Of a stretch of DNA of 8,321 nt, positions 1 through 5,968 are shown one piece after another. Made by a program: the position numbers and the translations under genes. Where the stretch lies: contig JAJYZK010000121.1 of assembly GCA_021799945.1 (NCBI GenBank), positions 1-8,321 on the forward strand. The letters run 5' to 3'. A model generated the notes under the pieces. It did no database searches. It saw nothing but the letters and a program-made list of their open reading frames with translations, and had not been told where the DNA came from. Numbering within the stretch: position 1 is the first letter of the stretch; every line of letters starts with the position of its first letter. This stretch comes from Acidobacteriota bacterium. Lineage in GTDB: Bacteria > Acidobacteriota > Terriglobia > Terriglobales > Acidobacteriaceae.

Positions 1-1
1 T

Positions 2-109
2 CTGCATGCGCTCAGCGTCAGCCTTCCGCGTTACCCGCAAACGCATGTCTATGCCCGGGCGAGCTACTGGTACGGACCCCTTCCGGCGCCGACCGCCGAC
101 GGGAGGTAG
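2..109 (+). CDS. C-terminal end of an unidentified convergent gene (5' end outside window)
   Basis: This frame is open from the left edge to a TAG at 107-109 and encodes about 35 residues, including the stretch YPQTHVYARASYWYGPL and ending in ADGR. I do not recognise the protein. It is preferred over the other open frames here because it has a natural amino-acid mix (Tyr, Trp, His, Val) and mostly G or C at third codon positions, whereas the alternatives read as Arg/Gly/Pro-rich strings. If real, the gene converges on qhpG with about 30 bp between the two stop codons. That gap is very GC-rich with short self-complementary runs and no T-tract, so I do not call a terminator. Too little is present to propose a function, and the frame could be fortuitous. 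Confidence 0.35.
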   Translation: MHALSVSLPRYPQTHVYARASYWYGPLPAPTADGR

Positions 110-139
110 GCCGCCGGCCGCGAGCGGCGCCCGGGCGAG

Positions 140-1192
140 TTAACTGGAAGCGGCGGCGGTGAGCGCCTCGAGGTTGTACCCCACCAGCCGATAGGCAAAG
201 TCCCCCGTATGCCGCAGCCAACCCTCCATGAGGGAGATCCCGCGCTGCAACTCCGCGGCTTCCGCCTTCCAGAATGGCGAATTCCAGCCTGCTTCGTAGA
301 ACGGGACGCAGACCCTGAGATGGCGCAGGAAGCCGCGCTTCAGCCGATTGGAATAGTGCGTCAGCAAGCTCTCTTCGGGCTCTCCGCGAGCAATCGCGCG
401 AAGGACGGCGGCGGCCAGAATCGCTTCCCGGAGCGCGTGACCGGCCCCTTCCCCGCATAGCGGATCGAAGTTCATGGCGGCGGAGCCGCAGGCCAGCCAT
501 CGCTCCCCGCTCACTTCAGGACGGATGGCCGGATACGCGGGATGCCGGGCGAGGAGGGCCGCCGAAAGCTCCAGGCCGGATAACTGCCGCGCCACCAGCC
601 GGCTTGTCCGCAGCAGCTCCGCCCCATCTCCGCCGCATCCGATCAGGACGCCGCGTCCTTCACCGGCCGGGAGCAGAAACAGCCATCCTTGCGGAGCGGA
701 CTCGATCCAGCAGCATTCGCCCTGCGCGCCGGCCACAAGCTGCGCCGGAGCGAACCAGGCCAGCCGTGAGCCGAAGGCGGAGGGAGGCTCCAGGCGAGGG
801 TCGCCCGGCGAAGAGATAAGGGTCCAGGATTGCGTGGGATGGGCGGGCGGACCGCTCGGCCCGCTGTCCTCCGGATTCCGGGTCCGCTCCCAGATCTCGT
901 CCAGCAACTCCCGCTCCGCGACGACGGCGCCCGCATGGGGAAGCTCGACCGTCTCCGCGCCGGGAGGACCCCAGCAGACGATCCGCTTGCGGATCCGAGG
1001 CGCGGCGCGCAGGACGGCCAGATGGCCGAAGACGTCGCGCAGCATGGACTGCGTTTGCGCGCCGAGAAGCAGCGTGGCCCGGCGCGGTCCGGCGCGGTCC
1101 GGCGCCGATACATCGAATCCGTACTGGCGCAGCAGGTGTGTCGCGCAGCAGGCCGCCAAGCCATCTCCGACGATCTTGAGCGAACCAGCCAT
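140..1192 (-). CDS. qhpG: QhpG-like FAD-dependent monooxygenase for CTQ biogenesis
   Basis: 350-residue flavoprotein. In the Paracoccus QHNDH system QhpG is the flavin monooxygenase that hydroxylates the gamma-subunit tryptophan destined to become cysteine tryptophylquinone, acting in the cytoplasm before export. Visible features: an N-terminal beta-alpha-beta dinucleotide fold with GDGLAA at residues 9-14 (G-x-G-x-x-A rather than the usual final Gly); WIESAPQGWLFLLP at 162-175, resembling the segment that lines the active site in flavin halogenase/hydroxylase relatives; and GSAAMNFDPLCGEGAG at 236-251, the second FAD-binding motif (G-D/S-A ... D-P ... G-x-G). The halogenase motif WxWxIP is absent, which favours a hydroxylase. 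The ATG at 1192 is chosen because GGAGG lies four bases upstream and the fold begins directly after it; an in-frame start at 1276 would add 28 residues unlike a flavoprotein N-terminus. The gene is separated from the other qhp genes by the receptor gene and a repeat. A different family member is possible, but the neighbours make QhpG the best call. Confidence 0.82.
   Translation of the reverse strand: MAGSLKIVGDGLAACCATHLLRQYGFDVSAPDRAGPRRATLLLGAQTQSMLRDVFGHLAVLRAAPRIRKRIVCWGPPGAETVELPHAGAVVAERELLDEIWERTRNPEDSGPSGPPAHPTQSWTLISSPGDPRLEPPSAFGSRLAWFAPAQLVAGAQGECCWIESAPQGWLFLLPAGEGRGVLIGCGGDGAELLRTSRLVARQLSGLELSAALLARHPAYPAIRPEVSGERWLACGSAAMNFDPLCGEGAGHALREAILAAAVLRAIARGEPEESLLTHYSNRLKRGFLRHLRVCVPFYEAGWNSPFWKAEAAELQRGISLMEGWLRHTGDFAYRLVGYNLEALTAAASS
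1081..1105. repeat. 10-bp tandem direct repeat, 2.5 copies, inside qhpG
   Basis: The decamer ggcgcggtcc occurs twice in succession (1081-1100), followed by a third half copy ggcgc. It encodes residues around 31-37 of the flavoprotein (DRAGPRR on the minus strand), just after the second beta strand of the FAD-binding fold. Because the unit is 10 bp, gain or loss of one copy would shift the reading frame of qhpG. Confidence 0.75.
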
Positions 1193-1195
1193 GGA

Positions 1196-1201
1196 TCCTC
1201 C
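1196..1201 (-). promoter_or_regulatory. Ribosome binding site of qhpG
   Basis: On the minus strand GGAGGA ends three bases before the ATG at 1192 (GGAGG plus a four-base gap). The spacing is slightly short but the match to the anti-Shine-Dalgarno is strong. It decides the start in favour of residue M at 1192 over the upstream in-frame start. Confidence 0.7.
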
Positions 1202-1295
1202 ACCCCTCGTGTCCTCGCCGGGCTCCGTTCTCAATAAACTCCTCGTATGGCGAATCGGAAATTCGCTCAAGAACAACCACAGATCCTTCGACTCC

Positions 1296-1319
1296 GTTTG
1301 GCCTAAAAGCCGGCCAAAC
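1296..1319. repeat. Hairpin inserted in left arm of the nested repeat
   Basis: gtttggcc (1296-1303) and ggccaaac (1312-1319) form a perfect 8-bp stem around an 8-base loop. It lies between the two conserved blocks of the left arm, which are nearly adjacent in the right arm, so the left copy looks like a longer variant of the same repeat unit. Confidence 0.75.
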
Positions 1320-1349
1320 TCCGCTCAGGATGACAGTTCCTTTGTGATG

Positions 1350-1393
1350 CGAACTTCCGACTCGGGAGGCTAGCCTCCTGTCTCCGAAGTTCG
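1350..1393. repeat. Central cruciform-type palindrome of the nested repeat
   Basis: cgaacttc (1350-1357) pairs with gaagttcg (1386-1393), and the perfect 14-bp palindrome ggaggctagcctcc (1365-1378) sits exactly at the same centre (between 1371 and 1372). The shared centre of two separate arms argues for one structured element, not chance. Confidence 0.75.
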
Positions 1394-1495
1394 ACAATCC
1401 CTGTCATCCTGAGCGCAGCGAAGGATCTGCTTTTTCCATGATTCCGCATAGCATCTCCGCCTCCATGCATTCCGGGAACTTCGCGGATACTCCCC

Positions 1496-4400
1496 TTAGA
1501 AGATGAGCCGCGCCGTCAGCATGACGCCGCGCGGCCCGGCGTTGCCCTGGGTCTGCAGGCTGGAGATCTGACCGAAGTTGGGAGTATCCAGGACCAGCGA
1601 AGCGGGGACGGCAAGATTCTGGTGATTGAACAGATTCTGCGCCTGCGCCCCGATCTGCACGTTGTATCGCTCGTTCAAATCTAAAACCTTGAAGACCGAA
1701 ACCGAGAAGGTCTCCGTTCCCGGACCCACCACGCTGCCCACCGCCGCCGTGCCTTGCCGGGCAAGATTGTTCCCGGGCTCGGCGTAGGCGGCGCTGTTCA
1801 GGAAGTTGCGGGCGCCCAATCCGTGCTGATGCGGCGACACCCCCTTGACCACATCGGGACGCGCATAGCCGACGGTGTTGGCGATGCCCGTGCCCGTTGG
1901 ATCGTAGGCCGAATTGGCCAGCGGGGTCATAAAAGGACCGCTCTGCAAAACCAGATAGCCCGCGGTCTGCCAGCCGCCGACCACGCTATTGAGAAGCCAG
2001 GAACTGTCGCCCAGAAATCTCTGGCCCTGGCCGAAGGGAAGCCGGTAGAGAAAGGAGGCCAGCGCGCGATGCCGGCTGGTGAAGTCGACATTTCCATAGT
2101 CCAGCGAGGGATGGAAACGGTCGCTGGGGTTGCTTCCTATCTCACCCACGAACCCGGTCGGGTCGCCGCCGGCCTCGTCGGAGAGATCGCGGGCGAAGGT
2201 GTAACTGCCCTGAAATTGCAGCCCATCCTGCATGCGATGCGTGCCTTCGACGGTGAAGGCGTTGTAGTTGCTGATGGCCAGATTCTCCACCGTCAGAATC
2301 TGGCTCATCTCCGGGAACGGGCGCGAAGGATACGCGGCGGCGTACCCGACCGTGTTGAACGGAAGCTGGTTGAGGTCCACCAGACTGTCGAGGTTCGAGG
2401 CGTGAGAACCCACATAGGAAAGCCGCAGGGCGGTGTCGAAACCCATATCGTGCTCGAGCGTCAGGTTCCATTGCTGCACCGTCGGATCCAGATATTTGGG
2501 CGCAACCGCGTAGTCGAATTGCAGCGAGCCGCTCGCCGTATTCCCCGTCTGGAAAGGCGTGGGGAAGGAGAGAACCGGCGCGCCATTCGCCTGGTAGGCG
2601 TTGTTGGATACGTACACGGCGCTGGAGGAGACTGCCCACCCGCCTACGACGTTGCCGCCGAGCGCGGTTTCGATGAACCTTCCCCATCCGCCGCGAAGCA
2701 CCGTTTTGTCGCTGTTGAACATGCGCCAGGCAAAGCCGATGCGCGGAGCGAAATCCGTCTTGGTGACCGAGACCAGGGCGCTGGGTATATTCGCCTGCTG
2801 CGCGGTGATGACCGGCAGCGGAGCGACTCCGGCGGCAAAGCTGGGCAGAGTCAACGTGTTCAGAGCCTGCTGATTGGGCACCGCGATCGCTCCTTGCACA
2901 AAGCGCCCGTTCTGAAAAGAGGTGAAGTTGGGGAGAAACTGCGCGCTGTTGCCGGCATGATCGCGGAGCATCGGGTGATATTCATAGCGCATGCCGTAGT
3001 TCAGCGTGAAGGACGGAGACACCTTCCAGCTATCCTGCACATACACGGCCTCCGCGGTTCCGTATCCGTTCATGTTCGCATCGAGGACGTCGGCCACCGT
3101 CGTCACGTCCGGATAGCCCAGGAGGAACTCCGCCATAGGGGATGCAATCTTTGCGCCCACCGCGCTCGCTCCGTTGAACGTGTATCGGCCCAGGCGATAG
3201 GCGCCGAAGACATTGCCGGCAAAGGCGTTCATGTAGCGGTAATCCACGCCTGCTTTGATCGTATGGGTCTGTTTGGTCCAGGTGAGATTGTCGATCAACT
3301 GAAGCGTGCGGCTGCTGTTCGTGGTCTCTCCAAGACCCCCGGTCGCGGTAAAGCCTTCGATCTGGAAGTTGGGAGCGGCGGAGATATTCGGGCTGATCAG
3401 GTCGGGGATGCCGGTAATGCCCAGTTGACCCGCCAGAGCGGAGTTCGCGTCGAAGGTTCGTTCCGTGGCGAACTTGCTCAGTCCAACCCGAAGTTCGTTG
3501 ATGAGATCGGGCCGCAGGATATAGTTATGCGCGGCGGTCAGGCTGATATCCGTTTCCGGCTCGTTGAAGGAGCCGATCAGGGCCGAGCCGCCATTCGAAG
3601 GGCTGGAGGTCGGCGCGGCGAATACCGATCGGTGCTTATAGCTGTAGCGGGCGAACACCGTCTGGCGAGGGGTGAGAACCTGGTCGAAGCGTGCGTCGCC
3701 CTGATCGGAAGAGATCGGAGTGGGAAAATTCTGCACGTAGTTGTTGGCGATGGCTCCGGGCGGTCCGAAGTTCGGCAGCGGATATAAAGCCTTCAGGGCC
3801 GCCGCGGACACCGGAGAGATATCCTTCTGCGGAATCTGGTTTCCCGCAAAGGGTTGACCCGCGGCGTTATAAATCTGCTGGGGATAGACCGACAGGTTTC
3901 CGCTGCGCATAGCCAACGTGGGCACGCTTTGCACCACCGCCGAGGCCTGCGGGAGGCGCAGACCCTCATAGCTGAGGAAATAGAATGTCTTATCCGTGCC
4001 GTTATAGAAGTGGGGAATCATCACCGGGCCGCTGAAATAACCCCCGAAATCGTTCATGACCAGCTTCGGTTTGATGGTCGCGAAGGGGCTTTTCGCGTTA
4101 AACCCGTCGCTCTCATAGTTGTCGTAGGCTCCGCCGTGGGAGCGATTGGTTCCGCTCCGGGTGACTGTGGTGATGTCGCTTACTCCTCCATATTCCGCGC
4201 TGTTATCGTCTTCGCTCACGCGTATTTCTTCAATGGAGACAAAGGAGGGAAATAGCTCCGGGGCGGGCGCGCTGAAAGTGACGTTCATGGTGCTGATGCC
4301 GTCCACGGATACCGATAGGAGACTCGGCTTGGCGCCGGCCACCGAGAGGTCTCCGGTGGAGTCCGTTTGCACGCCGGCCTGGGAGGTAAGGGTGGCGAAG

Positions 4401-4924
4401 GGGCTGGTGGATCCGGAGGCGCGCGAGCTGATCGCCAGCGGAAGCTGATCCAGTTCCGCGCCGGTGCGGGTTTCCGTGGTATTCGACGTGTCGGTGTTCA
4501 GCACCGCCGCATTCGATTGCACAACGACGGTTTGGGAGGTGGCGCCGACGGCCAGCGTTGCGTCCAGGCGCTGGGTTTCCCGCGCCTGGAGCGTCAGGCC
4601 GGGAAAATCGGCCTGGCGGAAGCCATTGGCCGTCACGCTGATGGCGTAAGCGCCCGGCTCCAGGTTGAGGAAACCGTATTCGCCCGCGCCGTTGGCGGTC
4701 GTGGTGCGAACCACCCCGGTGCCGTTATTTGTCAGAGATACGGTTGCATTCGGGATCACGCTGCCGCCGGGATCCTTCACCGTTCCGACAAACGCGCCGA
4801 AGGTCGATTGCGCCAGCAAGGCAGAGGGCTGCAGCGCGGCCATCAGAAATCCCAGCAGTGCGCAAACCAGCCGCGCCTGGCGAGCGAAGGCGCCGCGAAG
4901 ACGGCGAATCGGAAAATGAGCCAT
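1496..4924 (-). CDS. Oar-like TonB-dependent outer-membrane receptor with carboxypeptidase-regulatory-like domain
   Basis: 1142-residue outer-membrane beta-barrel protein. Residues 1-38 form a signal peptide: a basic start (RRLRGAFARQAR), a hydrophobic core (VCALLGFLMAAL) and likely cleavage after the Ala of LLA before QS. Residues about 44-125 are a carboxypeptidase-regulatory-like beta-sandwich (GTVKDPGGSVIPNATVSLTN, then EYGFLNLEPGAYAISV). A plug region follows to about 260, with the typical SVDGI near 206-210 and IEEIRVSEDDNSAEYGG at 231-247. The rest is barrel, ending in LTARLIF with the terminal aromatic residue used for barrel assembly. I see no clear TonB box. The ATG at 4924 is chosen because the signal peptide begins there and AGGAGG lies upstream; the frame stays open further upstream only through a TTG. 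The substrate cannot be told from sequence, since such acidobacterial proteins are numerous and mostly uncharacterised. Its place between qhpE and qhpG may mean a role in amine or peptide uptake, or may be incidental. Confidence 0.9.
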   Translation of the reverse strand: MAHFPIRRLRGAFARQARLVCALLGFLMAALQPSALLAQSTFGAFVGTVKDPGGSVIPNATVSLTNNGTGVVRTTTANGAGEYGFLNLEPGAYAISVTANGFRQADFPGLTLQARETQRLDATLAVGATSQTVVVQSNAAVLNTDTSNTTETRTGAELDQLPLAISSRASGSTSPFATLTSQAGVQTDSTGDLSVAGAKPSLLSVSVDGISTMNVTFSAPAPELFPSFVSIEEIRVSEDDNSAEYGGVSDITTVTRSGTNRSHGGAYDNYESDGFNAKSPFATIKPKLVMNDFGGYFSGPVMIPHFYNGTDKTFYFLSYEGLRLPQASAVVQSVPTLAMRSGNLSVYPQQIYNAAGQPFAGNQIPQKDISPVSAAALKALYPLPNFGPPGAIANNYVQNFPTPISSDQGDARFDQVLTPRQTVFARYSYKHRSVFAAPTSSPSNGGSALIGSFNEPETDISLTAAHNYILRPDLINELRVGLSKFATERTFDANSALAGQLGITGIPDLISPNISAAPNFQIEGFTATGGLGETTNSSRTLQLIDNLTWTKQTHTIKAGVDYRYMNAFAGNVFGAYRLGRYTFNGASAVGAKIASPMAEFLLGYPDVTTVADVLDANMNGYGTAEAVYVQDSWKVSPSFTLNYGMRYEYHPMLRDHAGNSAQFLPNFTSFQNGRFVQGAIAVPNQQALNTLTLPSFAAGVAPLPVITAQQANIPSALVSVTKTDFAPRIGFAWRMFNSDKTVLRGGWGRFIETALGGNVVGGWAVSSSAVYVSNNAYQANGAPVLSFPTPFQTGNTASGSLQFDYAVAPKYLDPTVQQWNLTLEHDMGFDTALRLSYVGSHASNLDSLVDLNQLPFNTVGYAAAYPSRPFPEMSQILTVENLAISNYNAFTVEGTHRMQDGLQFQGSYTFARDLSDEAGGDPTGFVGEIGSNPSDRFHPSLDYGNVDFTSRHRALASFLYRLPFGQGQRFLGDSSWLLNSVVGGWQTAGYLVLQSGPFMTPLANSAYDPTGTGIANTVGYARPDVVKGVSPHQHGLGARNFLNSAAYAEPGNNLARQGTAAVGSVVGPGTETFSVSVFKVLDLNERYNVQIGAQAQNLFNHQNLAVPASLVLDTPNFGQISSLQTQGNAGPRGVMLTARLIF

Positions 4925-4935
4925 ATCGGTGAATG

Positions 4936-4941
4936 CCTCCT
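4936..4941 (-). promoter_or_regulatory. Ribosome binding site of the TonB-dependent receptor
   Basis: A perfect AGGAGG on the minus strand, 11 bases upstream of the ATG at 4924. The gap is longer than ideal, but no other in-frame start lies closer and the signal peptide begins at this ATG. Confidence 0.6.
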
Positions 4942-5075
4942 GTGAAGTGAGCCAAGCGGAAGGGCTCTGTTTCCAGCGCCTGATCCGGGTAAATCGCCGG
5001 TAGATACACGGCTGGGTCCGCGCCGCAAGCGGCCGGTTAGATATGGAAAGGAGTTTTTCGGGTGATCGTGGACAC

Positions 5076-5104
5076 AGTCTAAGTGCGGCGCCCTCGCGAT
5101 TCAA
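5076..5104 (-). promoter_or_regulatory. Possible sigma70-type promoter for the receptor gene
   Basis: On the minus strand TTGAAT (5104-5099) and TAGACT (5081-5076) are separated by 17 bases. Each box matches four of six consensus positions. It would give a leader of roughly 145 bases before the receptor ATG. Two-box matches of this quality also occur by chance, so this is a candidate only. Confidence 0.3.
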
Positions 5105-5127
5105 ACAGTATTTAGTGATGCAGGAAG

Positions 5128-5142
5128 ATCGCTTTTTGCGAT
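5128..5142. repeat. Short inverted repeat upstream of candidate promoter
   Basis: atcgc (5128-5132) and gcgat (5138-5142) flank a five-T loop (five A on the minus strand). It lies about 25 bp upstream of the candidate -35 box, so it could be a regulator site. It is small enough to be chance, and no U-tract follows it on the minus strand, so a terminator for qhpE is unlikely. Confidence 0.25.
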
Positions 5143-5278
5143 AACTCCCCGGGCGCCGGCCGGAAGATTGGCGATTCGCGCGACGCTAACTCGATCCGGC
5201 TTACGAGCGCGGCCGGAGAGAAAGCGGGCGATGCCGGCCCAAGACGAATTCTCTCGCGCGTTGCGGCGGGTTGGAGAA

Positions 5279-5968
5279 TCAGGCGCGCCAAGCTTGCGCC
5301 TGGCCGTTCTCCGGGGAGCTGGGGGAGCGGAGTGGGCTGCGCGGCCGGCGGCTGCGGCGCTGGGCGCTCGCCAGATGCGCGGAGATATGGGCGACGGCGA
5401 AGCTCACTCCGTGGATGTTGCGGAAGGGCGGAACTCCCGGAATCTGCCTGGGAAACGGCGGCGCGCGGAAGACTAATTTCCCGTCGCGAAAGACGCGGCG
5501 ATATCGATGGACGCCGCATTCCGGATCGGCGGTCACTCCGACGGCCCCCGGCAGGGACCCGGGAAGCATCAATCTTCCATCCATCTCGAAGGCCGACACG
5601 AGCACGGCGCCTGCCGACTCCACTCTCTCCAGAGCCGCGACAAAGTCGGCGCGGTGCGCCGGGTTGGCCGTTCCCAGGCTCAGGTTGACGACGCCCGCTC
5701 CGTTTTCCAGACACCAGTCGATGGCGCGAATCACCCGGGCGATGCTGGTCGCCAGGTTTCGATCGAAGACCCGCGCGCAGAGCAAAGCGGCCTCCGGGGC
5801 CAGGCTGTGGATCAGCGCCGCCACCGCGGTTCCATGGCCCAGGCGGTCGAGATAGTCCGGGGACGACCCTTCGCCGTCGATGGAGATCCCGCCCGCGATC
5901 CCGCCGATGTGCGGATGCGCGGCGTTTACGCCGCTATCCACGATGCCGATGCGAACGCGTCGCTTCAC
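5279..5968 (-). CDS. qhpE: QhpE-like subtilisin-family leader peptidase
   Basis: 229-residue S8-family serine protease. In Paracoccus this small subtilisin removes the leader peptide of the QHNDH gamma subunit, turning over very slowly in vitro. The triad is visible: Asp11 in IVDSG, His45 in GHGTAVA, and Ser189 in HGVSFAVAH, which aligns with the usual GTSMAxPH but has Val for Thr and Ala for Pro. There is no signal peptide or propeptide; the catalytic Asp comes ten residues after the start, fitting a cytoplasmic processing enzyme. The segment that normally carries the oxyanion-hole Asn (AAAGNxG) reads VSAFEMDG at 124-131, with no Asn. The GTG at 5968 is chosen because it overlaps the qhpF stop in a GTGA arrangement with GGAG eight bases upstream; an upstream ATG at 6067 would overlap qhpF by about 100 bases and add a low-complexity stretch. 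The last 30 residues (RRSRRPRSPLRS...) are Arg/Ser/Pro-rich and may be poorly conserved or out of frame. Confidence 0.85.
   Translation of the reverse strand: MKRRVRIGIVDSGVNAAHPHIGGIAGGISIDGEGSSPDYLDRLGHGTAVAALIHSLAPEAALLCARVFDRNLATSIARVIRAIDWCLENGAGVVNLSLGTANPAHRADFVAALERVESAGAVLVSAFEMDGRLMLPGSLPGAVGVTADPECGVHRYRRVFRDGKLVFRAPPFPRQIPGVPPFRNIHGVSFAVAHISAHLASAQRRSRRPRSPLRSPSSPENGQAQAWRA

Larger units (their letters stand above)
1280..1429. repeat. Nested inverted-repeat element between receptor gene and qhpG
   Basis: This 150-bp non-coding element fills most of the 303-bp gap 1193-1495. Its outer arms are cagatccttcg (1280-1290) and cgaaggatctg (1419-1429). Next inside are cgctcaggatgacag (1322-1336) and ctgtcatcctgagcg (1401-1415), a perfect 15-bp inverted pair. 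At the centre is a further nested palindrome (1350-1393), and the left arm is interrupted by its own hairpin (1296-1319). The CATCCTGAGCG...CGAAGGATCTG signature resembles a dispersed intergenic repeat I associate with acidobacterial genomes; that is recollection and was not searched. It may be a MITE/REP-like element. I see no T-tract making it a classical terminator for either strand, though the RNA could fold strongly and limit read-through or stabilise transcript ends. The remainder of the gap (1193-1279 and 1430-1495) shows only the qhpG ribosome binding site. Confidence 0.8.
4925..5278 (-). other. Leader/intergenic region between qhpE and the receptor gene
   Basis: This 354-bp stretch has no convincing gene. 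Frames crossing it on the minus strand are open mainly because of composition. Its lower part (4925-5104) is less GC-rich and holds the receptor ribosome binding site and a possible promoter. The upper part holds a small A-loop hairpin (5128-5142). A gap this long within an otherwise tightly packed set suggests that the receptor gene has its own transcription start. Confidence 0.5.

Noticed and set aside
1..46. Start of a minus-strand gene running off the left edge (ATG at 46)
   Set aside because: Only 15 codons are visible, there is no ribosome binding site, and the plus-strand frame at 2-109 has better composition.
109..139. GC-rich self-complementary stretch as a bidirectional terminator
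   Set aside because: Stems are short and overlapping and no T-tract follows on either strand.
1754..3787. 677-codon open frame on the plus strand
   Set aside because: It lies entirely antisense to the receptor gene. Its length follows from the GC-rich codon bias of the real gene; the translation is rich in Arg, Gly and Val with no domain, signal or ribosome binding site that I can see.
4925..5104. 60-residue N-terminal extension of the receptor from a TTG
   Set aside because: It would bury the signal peptide, and the ATG at 4924 has an AGGAGG upstream.
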